Positions 35,001-48,900 of a stretch of 64,000 nucleotides of DNA are shown piece after piece (position 1 is the stretch's first letter; each line of letters opens with the position of its first letter). The position numbers and the translations under genes are program-made. This stretch comes from Parus major (taxonomy: Eukaryota; Chordata; Aves; Passeriformes; Paridae), in assembly GCF_001522545.3 (NCBI RefSeq), contig NC_031770.1:6227321-6291320 (forward strand), given 5' to 3'. The notes below the pieces were generated by a model. The model searched no databases, was not told where the DNA came from, and worked only from the letters and a program-made list of their open reading frames with translations.

Positions 35001-38000
35001 ACTGAAGAATTTCTTTTCCTTTGAAGCATCCTCCATTGAGCAAGCAGGCATGGAACAAGAAGATATGAAGTCTTTGTAACTAAGAAAAGACAATTAACTT
35101 GTGCAACCTAACCATTAACATCCTTCTTTTCCTACTCCTCATTTTAATCTAAAATCACATTATGGGTGAATTGAAGGAATTATTTCTTCCCATCCCAAAT
35201 TACATGGCAGAAGGTCAGCAAGCCCTTTGTGCAAACTGACACTGAAATTGCTCTACCAAATGCTGCATAAACTATTAAGACCTGAAGTATTGCACCTCAT
35301 CCATGACAGTATGGACAGAGATGCAAGAAGCAACACCTTAGAGTAGAGCTACTTCCCCAGTGGTGACAACAAAAATGCTTAAGCTCTCAGAACATAATGC
35401 AGTCAGTTCAGGAAAACAGGAAATGACTGAACCCTGCCAGAGTAATGTTAAAGAAGTCAGAACCCTGGTAACAGGGTGACCTTCTTAGCTGATGCTATTA
35501 TCAGTTGTTAGACCTATTATGGAGCCATAAAAAAACCCAAACATCTGGAAGGTTGTTCTGAAGACCAACTAGTATCTCAGAAAGAGAAGACTGGAAAAAG
35601 AAATAATTGCTTATCAAAGATCCTAAATTCCTATTAAGTAATTCATGAGTCAACAACACAATAACAAAAAAAACCCTCCTCAGTTCATGCAGTTATTTAA
35701 TCCCCCAGTCCTCCAATCTAGAAGTCATAACCTTTGTTGATGCAGCAGTTCCAAAAGGAGCAGTGTGAGTACAGAGGGAACCCACAAACTAGTATTTTCT
35801 ATCTGCTTCTATGTATTCTCACATCTGCAGCCATAAACTTCCACTGCAGCCCAGAATATTCCAGCAGCCTCACTAGCAGACAGGAGCTGAGCATCAACTA
35901 CTGTGATAATTCTACCATCACAGAGGTGGTGATACAAGACCTTGCTTCAAGAGATCTTGGGAAGCCCATTCATCTCCCAAAGAACAGGGCTGATGTTGAA
36001 ACAATCCCTCACAGTATTGCTTAAGGAAGGAGGTGTGACTCCAGCAGCTCCTAAGTCAGAGTGTATCTGCCCCTTAAGCTCATGATAACTGAGGCTCCCA
36101 AGCACCAGCCTGGGTTAGGTGCAGCACCAGGTGGTGCAGGTTAGTTCAAGAAGTATAGGAAAGAGCCAAAAAGTTCAGATGGAAAGCTTGTGTCCTTCCA
36201 CATCCAATTTAAGACTAAGGCTGGCATCAAGTGAGTATGACACTGCTTGTGTTGAGAAGGATGACAAGAATAAAAGAAAAGCACAGTTGAAACAGCTAAG
36301 ATATGCCTTGATTAGTTGCTTGTGGCATAAGAACCTGAGGGAAGCCACTGGGTCGTTCACTGTGCAAGTGCTGGGGATGACAATTCCAGTGCTATGAGTG
36401 GGGGAGGAGCTGAAATAATTTCAGCATCAAGAAAGGGCTGATAGGACACACAACCAGAGGTTGCTGACTTTGTCAGCAATAAGGTGTGAATTTAGTTCAT
36501 GGGGCAAGCCTATGCAGGATTTTTAAAGCAACATTCAACCAAACACTTTAATCCAACAGGAAATGGTGACTTTTCTGGGCCATTGGCATCCTGGTTTAAA
36601 AAAAAAGACTGGACACCTTTTCAGAAAGTATACTTTAAATCAAAGCACTATTAGGGCACAGCTCTTGCAGGCTCAGCCATTTGGTGCTGGTGAGCCAACG
36701 TTCAGGCAGTCTGATCTGGAGCTAAGTGGCCAGCTGCAGAACCCAGTCTTGCCTAAATTAGGAGCAAACAAACCCCTGGTGCAACGGTACTTCCAAATTA
36801 ATGCTTGGAGAGCTCACACTGCTAGAAGCCAGAAGCACCAGCAGGTCAGGGTGTACAAACCACTTCAAGTCTGATTCCACTTTCCTGTCCCACTCCTCTT
36901 TTAAGGAGTTGCTGGCAGACAACTGGTTGTCTCCATGTTTTGAGCACACCAGTGTCTGCAGGTGAGTTGCATCTACCTTATGTTTGCCTTGTAAGAAAGG
37001 CATCCTGTACCTCCACAGTTTCCATCTGGGGTTCAGAACCACCATTTGCTAGGTCCTATTATGAATTGCATTAGCCTCCCCTGCCCAAAGAATCACACTA
37101 AGACAGTAAAGCAGGCTCCTTTTCTCCTTAGTATGTACCCCTTTATATGATTCTAGTATTAGTCTAGTTCATAACAGCAGATAATTAAAAACCTCCTCAC
37201 TTGTTAAGTCTTGCTTTTGTTTCATATTCATTCAAATAGTTGATTAAATTGAACCAGTTAAAAATCAGCCACTACAACAGCCCCTCCATTTAAGAACAAA
37301 ACTCAAGTCCTAGACTGATGAAAGAAATAAAACCTGAAAGTCTTTACCACCCTAGAAAAACAGGAAAGCAAATATTTCCTTACAAGCTGCTGCCTAATCA
37401 TTTTGCTATGGTACTCATAAACAAGTTATATTTTATACTTTTATGAACTCTTATCCCATTATTCTTTCATGGCAAGCACTCAAAATTAACTGTAGCAAAA
37501 CAGTCACTCTATTAAAGAAAAGAGTTGGTTTTTTTTTCACTTGCAATACATTGTGTTCTATTTCAAGCCCAGTTTTCCGTCTATAACTTAGTCCTAGTTG
37601 TAGCAGAACAAAATTCCAGCTTTTATGACAGAAGACTTTTTTTGATCAATAGAAGTCAGCAGCAAAAGCGTTTGTGGTTTTTCTCTGGAAAGCATTTGTG
37701 GCCACAGACTCAAAGAAGGAAGAAAGGGAGGGGGATTAACTCTTCAGTGAAGGTCAGAAACATAATTTAAAAGTGAACCAAGAAGAGCAGCTGTGTCTGT
37801 CAGCACAATCAGGATTACCAGCTGGAGAATTTACCAGCAGTATGAAAACAATGCACACCAGATGTCAAATGTTGCAACTGTGAGTAAGAAAGCAACTCTG
37901 GGCATGGCACTGTCATGTTAATACTCATTAGCAGACAGATTTCATATTTAGCATTTATTTATTAATTGGACATTACCAGGAAGAAACATCAACATTTTGA

Positions 38001-39258
38001 GCTTCACAGTGTAAGTCAGGCAGGTGTACACACTGGAAACATTTAACATCCTTTATTCTCAGTTATTCTTCCAGTGCAAATGCAAGACAACAATTTTAAA
38101 GCTAACTAGCAAATACTAGAACATCTGTGGTTGAACTTGCTTTAGTTTCATTCAGTTCAATCTGAGCTTTTAACTTCAGTTTGGACTTTATTTCAACTAA
38201 ATCTGAAATAAATATTAAGAAAAGAAGTAAAACCATACTGTCTTCCATATATAGCTATCTGGAAATAATTGTACCTAAGTTATTCAAAAATGACACAAAT
38301 ACTTCACTTACACCTCTACCAGCACTTCCTTCATCAGCTGCTTGTTATCTTTCTTGTCTTTCTGGGGCATTCTTGCCTTTTTTTTCCTGCACATTTTATG
38401 CCTTGAAGATGAACTCATCCATTCCAGTGCTTGAAACAGTGACACATCAGTTTTGCTATGTAAAATATCTGATGCTGATTTTCTTCTTTTGTATATTCTT
38501 GTATTACACCTTGGTCACATCCCCCTTTGCACTGATGCCAACAGAAACCATGACTGTATCTGCTGCAGCTTCTCCCAAGTTCATCCCTGTTCTCCAAATA
38601 TCTCTCCTAAATGCTTTAGTTGCTACACTACAGTACCCTCCTTTTTCCTTTTTCTCCCTTCCATGCTCTTTTCCCAAGAATGGATGGCTCATCCACTCAT
38701 ACATGCAAGGAGTAATCCCTACTGTGACAGAATTTTCCTGTTTTCATTGTTAAACTCAATTTTAACATAAAATTTCTCTCATTTAAAATCAATTATAAGT
38801 CCCCAGGAAACTGAAAATAAGGATGGCACTATTGGAAATATTTATCATATAGGCTATTCTAGGAACTTGTTTGAAGTTTGTTTTATATCTTCCTTGATGG
38901 TGCAATTGCTTTATCTGAAGGAAGACATGCTCACAGAAAAATATGGTACCAGCATAACTGAATCAAGATGAATGAAGTTATTCAAATGCAATTACTGTCA
39001 GCAGAGGGAATGGACATGTGCTCATGGCACCTTATCCTGACATGGAACATATGTTAGTATAGGGCTGTTAACTGCTGCAATTAAATAAAGAAATTAGAAA
39101 TGCCTAATCAATTGACACATTTAGCTGCTTATGCAACTATTACTTCTTCTGCTCTCTTCAAGAAAGAAATATCTTATATATTTCATTATCATTAATTCAA
39201 ATTCTCCTTGGCCTCTGCACTCGTTCTACTGTATTACAGCCTATTCCTCATGGCTTAC
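29096..39258 (-). other. TASP1 last intron (10.2 kb)
   Basis: It is bounded by donor 'gtaagcc' at the right end and acceptor 'ttttccacag' at the left, in TASP1 orientation. It is AT-rich and CpG-poor. Poly(A) runs lie near 30486-30509. A 190-codon plus-strand open frame at 38181-38753 is hydrophobic, unrecognised and probably accidental. No interspersed repeat family could be named here. Confidence 0.8.
30486..30509 (+). repeat. Poly(A) tract
   Basis: An A run of about 16 ('taataaaaaaaaaa...') within the last TASP1 intron. It is not attached to a recognisable retroposon body. Confidence 0.8.
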
Positions 39259-39332
39259 CTTAGCTTTGCCATCCTGTGCAGACATGTATCCAACACACAT
39301 GCTCTCTGTTGTATGGCTCCACAGAAATTCCA
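39259..39332 (-). CDS. TASP1: TASP1 penultimate coding exon
   Basis: A 74-nt exon. The first two bases complete a valine codon begun in the preceding exon, and 24 further codons give EFLWSHTTESMCVGYMSAQD then GKAK. The peptide is identical to the human segment as I remember it. It forms part of the beta-subunit sandwich of the Ntn-hydrolase fold. The acceptor 'gcattttcctttatag' and donor 'gtaagcc' are both strong. The downstream junction is in phase 0 and joins AAG to the ACT of the terminal exon. No stop or frameshift is present. The exon is far too short to be found as an ATG-initiated ORF. Confidence 0.96.
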
Positions 39333-42300
39333 CTATAAAGGAAAATGCAACAAGTTACAAAAAGGCCTTGGTTTAAAATACAAGATGTAATTTAACAATA
39401 TTGGTGTCTTGAGGAACAAATATAACAAGGATAAAAAACAAAGAACAAAAGTGATTAAATCTCAAAAGAAAAAGCTATCAAACAACCAAGATTTTCCCCA
39501 GTATTCAGTGTCACACACTGCAGAACTTTTACCCAGAATGAGAATGTTACTTGGATGATAGGGAGCCTCCAAGATGAGAAATACATCAACTGAAACTGCA
39601 GTTAAAAACTGGACCAACTTCTAAAGCAGTGTCCTATTCCACTCATCAGTAAAAGCTGATAGAACTCGCCTTTGCCTACCTTGAGCCCAGACAAATGCAC
39701 ACTGCAACAGCATAAGCCAGATGGACCACTATCAACAGGTAAAAGGGGATTTGTGGCTTAGCTGCCCAGGCAAGATACAGGCAAACATGCAGAAATAGTC
39801 AAATCTGCAATATGGGAATTGAAGATATAGAGCAGGCAAGAAAGACATCTGGTAAAAGCAAAATTATCCTGCAGAAAAAGGAGGAGAGGTGTCTGATGGA
39901 ATCAGAGTAATATGCACAATAAGAAAGAAAGATTTCTGGCAAAATTAGAGGATATCCTGGATTCAAAAGTATGCTGAATTACAAACACCCCCATTCTTTG
40001 TGGAGAGGGTAAGGAGCACCAAAGGTAAGAGAGGAAAGAAAAATGAAGAAGAAACCCCTATCAAAGCACTCTCAGGTCTGATTACCTGTGCTTCCAGCAC
40101 CAGGTATACATCACCAGCTCTCTGGTACTGCACTCACAGCTAATTTAGGATATCAGTGTTAATGACCAACTGGCATGCTTCCAGTGATAATGTTTAAGAA
40201 TGCTAATCACCACTCACATATATTGTTAATTATTCCAGTGATGTGCTGTCCTGAAGTCTGAAAGTGTCCTGATTTATCAATTGTTTAAGAGCCTGTTCCA
40301 GTAATCTTTAATTGCCTGGCACATGTGCAGGTATCTTTATGTACACAAACACACTCCTACTCAGCTGCAACACAAAATTCAGACAAAGAGCACATTGTTC
40401 ATATGTTCAGCTTTCCATCAGTGTAGCTTTATAAATTGCCACATTGTTTTCTTCCTGCTGTCTGTCCTGGTCATTTTTATTTGTGCTCATGAAGTCCATA
40501 ATTTGGAACAGGGGAAAGGAAAAAAATAGCTGATCAGAATTCAAGGCATTTCACAGAATTCTGTAAAAGGATTTTTTAAAATGCACTGAAGCACAAACTC
40601 TGAATTATGGGAGGTGTCTAACATGAATTAGACAAGATTCCATGAACAGACATTTCCACATATTTCTTTTGACAGTGACTTTCATATTGCAAAGAAGCAT
40701 CACACTAGATGGGTTTAAAACTTTTACTCATTCCTATTCCTCACATTCCTTTAACGTGGCTGATGAAGGTCACAGCCTGCTGAGCACACTTATCCTTTGA
40801 ACCACTTCTCCTTGCATAGCAATTAAACCAGAGCAGGAGATCAAAGCTTAGATGATCCCAGCAAGACTTGAAGATTCTGACAGATATGCAGATATCATCA
40901 TAAAAGAAAAATGAACTTCATTGAGGTGTGTGCTCTGCTCCCCTGTAACAGATTTGTGACTGATACCACCAGAGCTGAAAACAAAGCTTTCAGAGAGTAA
41001 AACACATCCAGCACAATCAATGTGTGGTCAATGGGGCCAACCTCTCTGTGGCACCCCCAAAGGCTCCACTGTCAGTGAAAAAACATTTTTCTAAAAAACA
41101 AATTGAATCTCATCTTTCAATTTTGATAAGCTGGTAAACAGTTCAGGCCAAATACCCTGAAAATATTATATCTTGGCTTTTGATAACTACCAAAACTAGC
41201 CTGTACTAGCACAAACCTTGGTTACTGTTAGCCACTACAAATAGGGAACTATAATGAAAATTCTAAATTACATGTGAAACATCTTCAGATAAGTATATTT
41301 TCAACCATTTAACAAGTTACTTCCTTGTAATTTTTCTCAATATTGAAAAGAAATAAAGATGATTCCTGTAACAAAGACATGGGCGTTCCTTATTCCATAC
41401 ATGAAGTTTTTCAGTATTAACCAACTTATTTTCAGTCCAAACAACACAAATACTACATATGTTTAATTATGTATTATCTCTGCATTCATTACAAGGGAGG
41501 AAGTTTCCATGGGACAGAAAAAGTACTGTGTTAAAGCTAATCTCAGTCTTATTTCAGTGGAAAGAAAACCAAAAATCAATGGACAAATAGTCTTTACTTA
41601 TGATGTACAGTATATGGGGATTTTATTAATTAATTTTGAGGAAAAAATGCTGAATCATTAATAGAATATGATTTCTTATATGAATGACAAGCATTGGATG
41701 AATAGAAAAAATTCTCTCATTTCCAAATCTCAGGAATTGAAGGTTATGTCGATCTTGTTTGTTCTCACTTAAACAGACTTGTATTTTCGTTTTTTTAACT
41801 CTTTTTTTAAGGATAGAATTTATGTTGCAGGATGCTGTTGCTCTAGATAATGTCACAATTGGGTAAATAATAATAAAGTAGAGTATCATAAAAAGGAAAA
41901 ACACTTTAATTCTGGTAACATAGCCCCAGTCTGTATTAGACAGGTCAATGTGACCCAATAAATAAGCACAGAGCTCCACATCTGAGGAGCACCACAGGAA
42001 AGGAGATGGCACAAGTGTCATCCTGGAGTAATTCATGTGCCCCCAACCCCAAATTCCTTCCCTTAAAGAGGCTTTACTGTCTCAGGGTTGTATTTCCACC
42101 CTGTTCTGCTCATAGACTAAAGCCTCCAGTTCCCATCTGTTTCTCCCACACAAATTATGTGACAGTTTTCCATAATGCACTTTTCTGTCATAAAGCAGCA
42201 AGACAGGGATTGTGTTTCCAGGACAGAAACATGGATAAAGGGATGTAAAGCCCTTTTGGAACCAGCCAGCCACTGATAGAGGCAAAGTCCAGGTGATTTC

Positions 42301-42867
42301 AGTATGAGCAGCAGAAACTCCTGTTTGGTGCACATGCAAATAGAAACTGTGACTTATCTAAACCGATTTTCCTGGCCATTACCAAGAATAAACAACCATG
42401 AACTACTTTCCTTATAAATTTTAAGTGTATCCTCCAAGTTTACAGATTTTCTTCTGCAAAAAGGAGGAATAAAGAACTTTTTAGGAAGCATTTTTCATAA
42501 AGAAGCTACTGAGAAACAGTAAACAGCTACATGCATTACTCCCACCCATAAATGCAATTTTTCCTATGAGGAACACATCCTGCCTCGCCACAAGCATTAT
42601 ATCTATACCATAGATTTAGAAGGATCCCACAAAACCCTCTGCATCACAATTCTGATTAGAAATAATGAGTCAGAAAGAATGCTCTTTTCTGGAGTTTTAT
42701 TAATATTAGCCTTGTTTGTTCCTTATTTCACTTTCTAAATTTTTATTATTTCAATGTCAATTCCTTTTTGTTTCCTCTGTGGCTTTCAAACATGCACAGA
42801 GATTTTATTTCACCCTTCACATTGAATTAACACCCAGCTGAATTAAAAATGAGTAAGAATTCCTTAC
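39333..42867 (-). other. TASP1 intron (3.5 kb)
   Basis: It runs from donor 'gtaagg' to acceptor 'tttatag' in TASP1 orientation. AT-rich. I see no named repeat or embedded gene, although a 136-codon minus-strand frame at 41626-42036 is open by chance in AT-rich sequence. Confidence 0.8.
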
Positions 42868-42978
42868 CTAGTAAAGTTGGTTTTTCCTGTGAGGATTCAG
42901 ACTCTGCTGAACACCTGCAAGAGCGGAGAACTATCACACCTCCGAGTACACCATCTTCATTGGCTAGAAAAGGTGAAC
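42868..42978 (-). CDS. TASP1: TASP1 internal coding exon (third from the end)
   Basis: A 111-nt exon. Two bases finish a glycine codon (G from the previous exon plus GT), then 36 codons read SPFLANEDGVLGGVIVLRSC then RCSAESESSQEKPTLL, with one base left for the valine codon of the next exon. It corresponds to the human segment SPFLASEDGVLGGVIVLRSC. The DGVLGGVIVLR strand is core beta-subunit structure. The variable stretch SESSQEKP lies in what looks like a surface loop. The acceptor is 'gattttgcccag' and the donor 'gtaagg'. A second AG 15 nt further in ('ccttttctag') could be used in frame, removing SPFLA. I chose the upstream site because it preserves the SPFLA known in mammals. Confidence 0.95.
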
Positions 42979-45900
42979 CTGGGCAAAATCATTGGGGAGA
43001 ATTACTTGCAATAGGAAGAGTTTCTTGGGCATATATATTTTTTTTTAATTTGACTTTCTTTTTCCTCTTTAATCTTGTCACTAAGGGTGGAAAAGACTGG
43101 CAGATCAAACAACGCTTTTACAAAAGCATCAGTTCTCTTTTTCTTAGTCTCTCAAAAGAATAATCTTCTAAAATGTTTATCTAATAATTCACCAATATTC
43201 AAAAAAATGAAGAGTTGCATGGAATAAAACAAAAATATTAAAAATTACATTTGGGAGTACGAACCTATTTGTGCATGGATCAAAGAAAATAAAATTATGA
43301 AAAATGGAGTGTCAAACTGAAAAAACACTTGTGATTCAATACTTAGCTCTTTCTGTTCTATAATTAATATAAACATATCTAAAAATCAAGCAAATTTAGG
43401 TAACTTTTATAGCTTATTCATTTTTGCCAATTTAAAGCCCTTTGTACAGAGACATCATCAAACTGCTGTGCTGTCTGCCTTGCTGTTTGATGAAGACTAG
43501 CAGAAAAGCCTAAGCACATCCTTTTCACAGTGGCTCCTCTGTTGTTAATTTAAGACATTGGATATAAAAGTCTTCTATCAGAAGCTGGAAAAGCTTTAAA
43601 GTTAGCTGAACCAAGCCTAAGTATTCTTTCTGGTTTGCAATTTGAAATAAGATTCCTATAGCTTTAAATGTGGAAACAATGGTACAATTTACATACAATT
43701 TAAAATGTCTTGAGCCACAAAATTAATCAAGTTCTTGTGCTTAGGCCCATGGACATCTTTCTTACACATCTGCATTATACTGTCATTTAAAATTGAACAT
43801 ACAATTGCAACAGCCATTTAATGTAATTCTTTTCAATTCTTTCTTTTAAACAAATTAGTGTACAGACACTGCAATTTGCCAGCCACAAGAACTTTAGAGC
43901 AGATCTATTCATCAGACTCCTTTAACTTGCCCACAGCCATTTGTATGATTAGAATTACTCCTTTAATGCAAATAACAATAACAAAACAGCCCAATAAAAT
44001 CTAATTTTGAGCTTCACCATATGGAAAACTAAAAGCTTTATTGTGTTTCTCTAAACAGTAGAGCAGCCACCTTCAAAAGTGATACAAGGTGGTCACAGCA
44101 ACAGAAACCCACATTGCAGGAAAATAATAAATGCAGTATGCTTAATGAGCAGTAATATGTTATTTGATCTAATGGAAACAGATATTATCTTTAAAGTGCC
44201 ACTTGCTTTGTAAAAGAACTATTACTAGTTACAGTTACACCTCTTGTATTACTCACTGCTTGTGACCAAATCCCTGCAAAACCAGAATGCAGCCCATGAT
44301 AAGGTAATAGATGACAAAACAGGAAAATAAGTTTGGTTAAAACAGAAAAACAAGGCTTGGAAAGTTGTGAAGAGTTTTACCACCCAAGTCAAAATCAGGC
44401 ACTTCAAAGACAATGCCTCCACCTGAACTTGGTCTGCAGACCTAATCTTACACTAAACTGCACAAATGATTTAGGCTCTAAGCCATGCTGTGGCAAAAAG
44501 TCATTGCAAAGAGACAGAAAAAGTTCTGGTTTGTTTTTTAATAAGCAGTTCCTCCTTGCCTTTCAAGGGCAGGTTCCAAGGTTCTAGTGAAAAAGACTAA
44601 TTATCTCTTTAATCAGAATGGTTAAAAATGTTCTACTTCATCAGAACACAGCCAGCAAACAGTATTCACAGCAGAGAGAACATTCGAGGCCACAGTAAAA
44701 CACTGGGACTGTATGAATGCACATAATCCCAGACAGCAACTACTGATTATAGAGTTGGTGCCACTGAAGTCTTGTTCTAGAAATGCTTCCATTAGTTTAA
44801 TCACTTATTTTTAGGGATTTTGTTTCTCCCACACTCCGAAAAAATAGATGAAAGAGAAGTCTGTAAATAAGTTAATTACATATTTCTTAATTTTCCCAGT
44901 ATTTTTGTCAACTATGCCATCATGACTGATAGAATTTTCAGTAATCTGAGAAACCTGTATATCATCTTTTTAAGTCTTACAAGACTTAGCAGGATATTTG
45001 TTTTCATGTAGAGACTCTGCAGCAAAACATGTAACACTGCATTTTCATCAAAATTCTTCCATTTTTACAGGGATTTCTTTGCAAGAACAAAAGATCCATC
45101 TCCGGCAAAACACAGAATAAAAAAATACAATCACTCAACGCAAGTGTTTTGTGAAACTTATTTGGAAAGGGAGTTTAAATAAGTGATTTAAAACTTGAGC
45201 TTCAAGCACATAAGAAAGTCTTCAGCTTACAACTTCATCCAGAAAGATTCTCAACCTCTGCATGAACAACTGCAAGGCCCAGCTCTGTCAGCATAATTAC
45301 CATTTATTTATTGACATTAAACATGATGTCCATTATATTGCCCTAAGTATGTACACAATTGTTTTCTGAACAAATTACTTCCTTCAACGATTATGCACCA
45401 TGGAAGCTTTATTACCAGTCCACAAAACTCAAAGGCTTTGAAGACCAACACAGAAGTTGGAAGACTGACTGTATTAATTCAGCCTCTGCTGAAGTACACT
45501 GTCACCCTACTGCAACTGGAGAACTCCAGAGGAGGATTAAATTAATAGCACTGCACCTGGTAAAAGTGTGATAAATGTCTTAACTTCAAGATCCATAAAA
45601 TACAATGGATGGGCAAGACACTGGCTTCTTTAAGAATGACACAGAGGTTGGGCCCTTGGACTAAGAAATGTTGGTTATGTCACATGAAACCAGGTCACAC
45701 TGCACTAACTTTGTAACAGTACAACTAGTGTGAGACAGAGATGAATAAAATGACTTAAAGTGACTTGTAGCAGATAATTTGAATGGAGTATTGAACCAAA
45801 TGTCTTAAAAGCTTGTGTTATGCAAACAAAGCAAGGATGATGGGAGACATTATCTCTCCTACAGACAAAAACATAGCCTTGCTTGCCCTTTTGATCTTCT

Positions 45901-48900
45901 ACACCATTTCCTCATCACCTGCAGAATGAGCATTACCCTGGAATGGTGGGAGAAGTCTGAAAAAAGAACAAACCCCTTGTTTTCATCTCCAAACACAAGC
46001 AGCAGATGAAGACACAGTCACTTGCAGTACCCTGCAAAGATTCAGGATTGTCCCACCCACACCACTTCCAAAGGCCACCCTGCTTCCCTGTTTCTGTTGA
46101 AGGCTGCCACTCCCAGAGACATCAGAGGCAAATTGTGTGACTACACCCTCACCCATCCCAAATGCCTTCAGCAGCAAGTTCAGCTAAATCCTCTCAGTGC
46201 AAAATCAGCAACAATACAGTGTATGTCTCCACTGCCTAAGCTGTGGGGAATCAACCTCTAAAAAGTGTCAGTAAAAACCAGTGGCCTAGATGAATATTAC
46301 AGTATTCTACATTACAGTAAATTCAAGCTGTTTCTCTGATCTTAAAAATCAGACCCTAAGCCAAATTAAATACATGCTGAACAGCACATTGTTTAAAAGT
46401 TTCTTATTTTCCAATTAAGGCAAATTTTCAAAAAATGTTAAAAGAGGGATTCAAATATAATACCTTTTTAAAACAAGGATCTTTCTAGATATGCAGACCT
46501 ACTGATGATGATTACAATTATGCTAAAGAGAGCATTTTAACAGACCAGACAGTGTGAATGACTAGGTCAAATGGTAAGCAAAATTCCAGGCAGCTGAATG
46601 CTATACATCCAACATTAAATCTGTAAAAATAAAGGTAAAAAGGCAGTATTATATTTTATTTCTAATGAGAATCCATGTACAATACACAGGAATTAATCTG
46701 AGTGTTCTCAAAACACTGAATTCAAAGGTTAGAAATATATTTCATTAATTTAGCTCTAAAACTAATTTTGTTACAGCCAACCTATTGAGAAAAAGAAATA
46801 AGAGATCAGACTTCTGTAAAAAATAACTATATAGCTAATGATTTTTTAATATATTCATTTAACTAGTATTTTTAGAGGAGGAGAAAGAGTGGAACTAAAA
46901 CACTGGAACATATATTAAAGGCAGAATGGTTTCTCATTAGAATGAAAAAGTGATCTGGTTCCCACCTCCTACACCATTTTGTCTCTCTCTTTACTCTTCA
47001 GAAAGAGAGATTTGCCTGTACAAATTCAAAATTTATTTAAAATAAAATCAAAATATGCCTACTAGCCAAAAATATTGTTTTCCACTTCAATAAAATAGAA
47101 TTGCTGGATAAATCTTTGATCTAATTGCTTGCTAATGACAAAATCACAGAAACCTGGGGCTTTAAATATCGTTTTAAGTCTCATGAAGCTCAGTGTTGCT
47201 TTCCCAGTTACACTGGCATACCACTGAGGAATGTGGCATAAAAAATCCAAAGTAAAACTCCAACTGCAGCATTAACTAATAATGTTAGCACTGACTGGCC
47301 ACACCAGAGAGATGGGGTAGGACAAAACCAAACCAACCCCATACTTCATTAGTTGTGGTCAAATCCTCACCTTTCCCAGTCACAAAACTACATTTTACAA
47401 AACACATTTCTCTCCTTCAAAGCTCAACTACTCTGTTATTGCTATGTGACATACAGAAAGCATTATCACCTTTTTATTTATGTATTTTGCATGTTATTCA
47501 TGTGTAGCAATGGTCTCTCAAAAACAAGCAAGCAGGTCTTCACAACAACTCCACCTTCACTGATCCCATGAAGTTCTGCAAGAGCAGACAGAGCTGAACA
47601 CTATGACCCAGGTTCAGCCACTGATCAGGGATAGAACTGAGTGATTTCACAAGTATTAAAGCAAATAATGGCTTCCACATTCAGCCTTGCTCTGGAGGAG
47701 CTGCAGTTACAAGTGAAGAACCCTTTCTCTTCAGCATCTCTTGGGAATTAAAGCTCTTGCATGATGAAGATTGTTTCCTCCAGATCATGGGACTGATACG
47801 AGTTGTTCACTCCTGAACCTTTTCTCCCCATTTGTAGTTACTGCATAGAGCCATTCTAGCACAGATTCAACACTAAGCTGTAAATGAAGTGTTTTATTTA
47901 CACTTACCCAGCTGAAGGATGAACCAGCTGCTCATCACATGTTTTACATTCATACTCATCCATAGCAGTGAAACCATTACCAGCTTCATTGTTTACATCA
48001 GGTTTCAAAGGCTTAAAAACTTGGGTCTAAACACTGGTGTGGCTGTGGTTTAACCAATTAAATGTTCCAGCATCCCAGAATTTTAACAGAGGGCAGTTAA
48101 ACAATCCTAAACCTTCCTGTGCACTGAATGAAACTCTGACTTTTTCAGATCAACAGGCTATAGATCACCTCAGCCACTGGACTGTCAGCTTGTGTACAGA
48201 ATGTGGTGGAAGTGAAGCTGTTTGCCACTCTGCTTCTGTTATGTATCCTGCTAAACTCCAAGGTAACAACTGAAATAAACATTAGAGGAATATAATAAGC
48301 ACTAAATGAAGCCTGCTTTTAATTTCATGCACCATTATTTGGTGAACATTTAAGCACAAGCTGTCTTAAGTCACAGGGCTTTATATTTCATGATACATTT
48401 AGTTCCAACATCTATATCGAATTTTTTAAGCTACAAGGGAAAACACCTGCACTTGAAAACTTTATAGGGAAGATTTTAAGAAATTAAATAACTGATGATA
48501 CCACAGACCAATAAAATGCCAATGCTTCTGACACAGAGAAGCATAGGGAGGACCTATACAAATCCTTGTGGAACATCACCACATTGTGTTTATGAAACTT
48601 CAGGATCACTTCACTCCCTTCTGGAATCTTTTCCTCTGTGTCATGGAGAAGCAAAAACATGCTTCCATAGTTTGTTTCCTCTGCTAGAAAACCATAAAGC
48701 ATACTACAAAGCTTGTATAAAGCAAATGCAGCACCAAAGGAAACTATAATGTACTCAGTCTTGTTAAAGTACCAGGCTTTTTCCTCCCCAGCAAGCATAA
48801 CTAATAATCAGGAATTTCATATTGTATGATTCTTAGCTGTCCAAAGCCCTGCTCAGAAGAGAGGACTTTGACACTAAACTTCTAGAAGAGAAAGTGTCAG

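Noticed and set aside
38181..38753. 190-codon plus-strand ORF inside a TASP1 intron
   Set aside because: AT-rich, hydrophobic by composition, with no recognisable domain, no splice or promoter context and overlapping frames on the opposite strand.
42849..43163. 104-codon plus-strand open frame
   Set aside because: It lies antisense to the TASP1 exon at 42868-42978. The conserved splice sites and protein are on the minus strand.
48484..48798. 104-codon minus-strand ORF in the same orientation as TASP1
   Set aside because: It does not match taspase-1 and lies between two exons that already join in phase. No splice sites define it as an additional exon.
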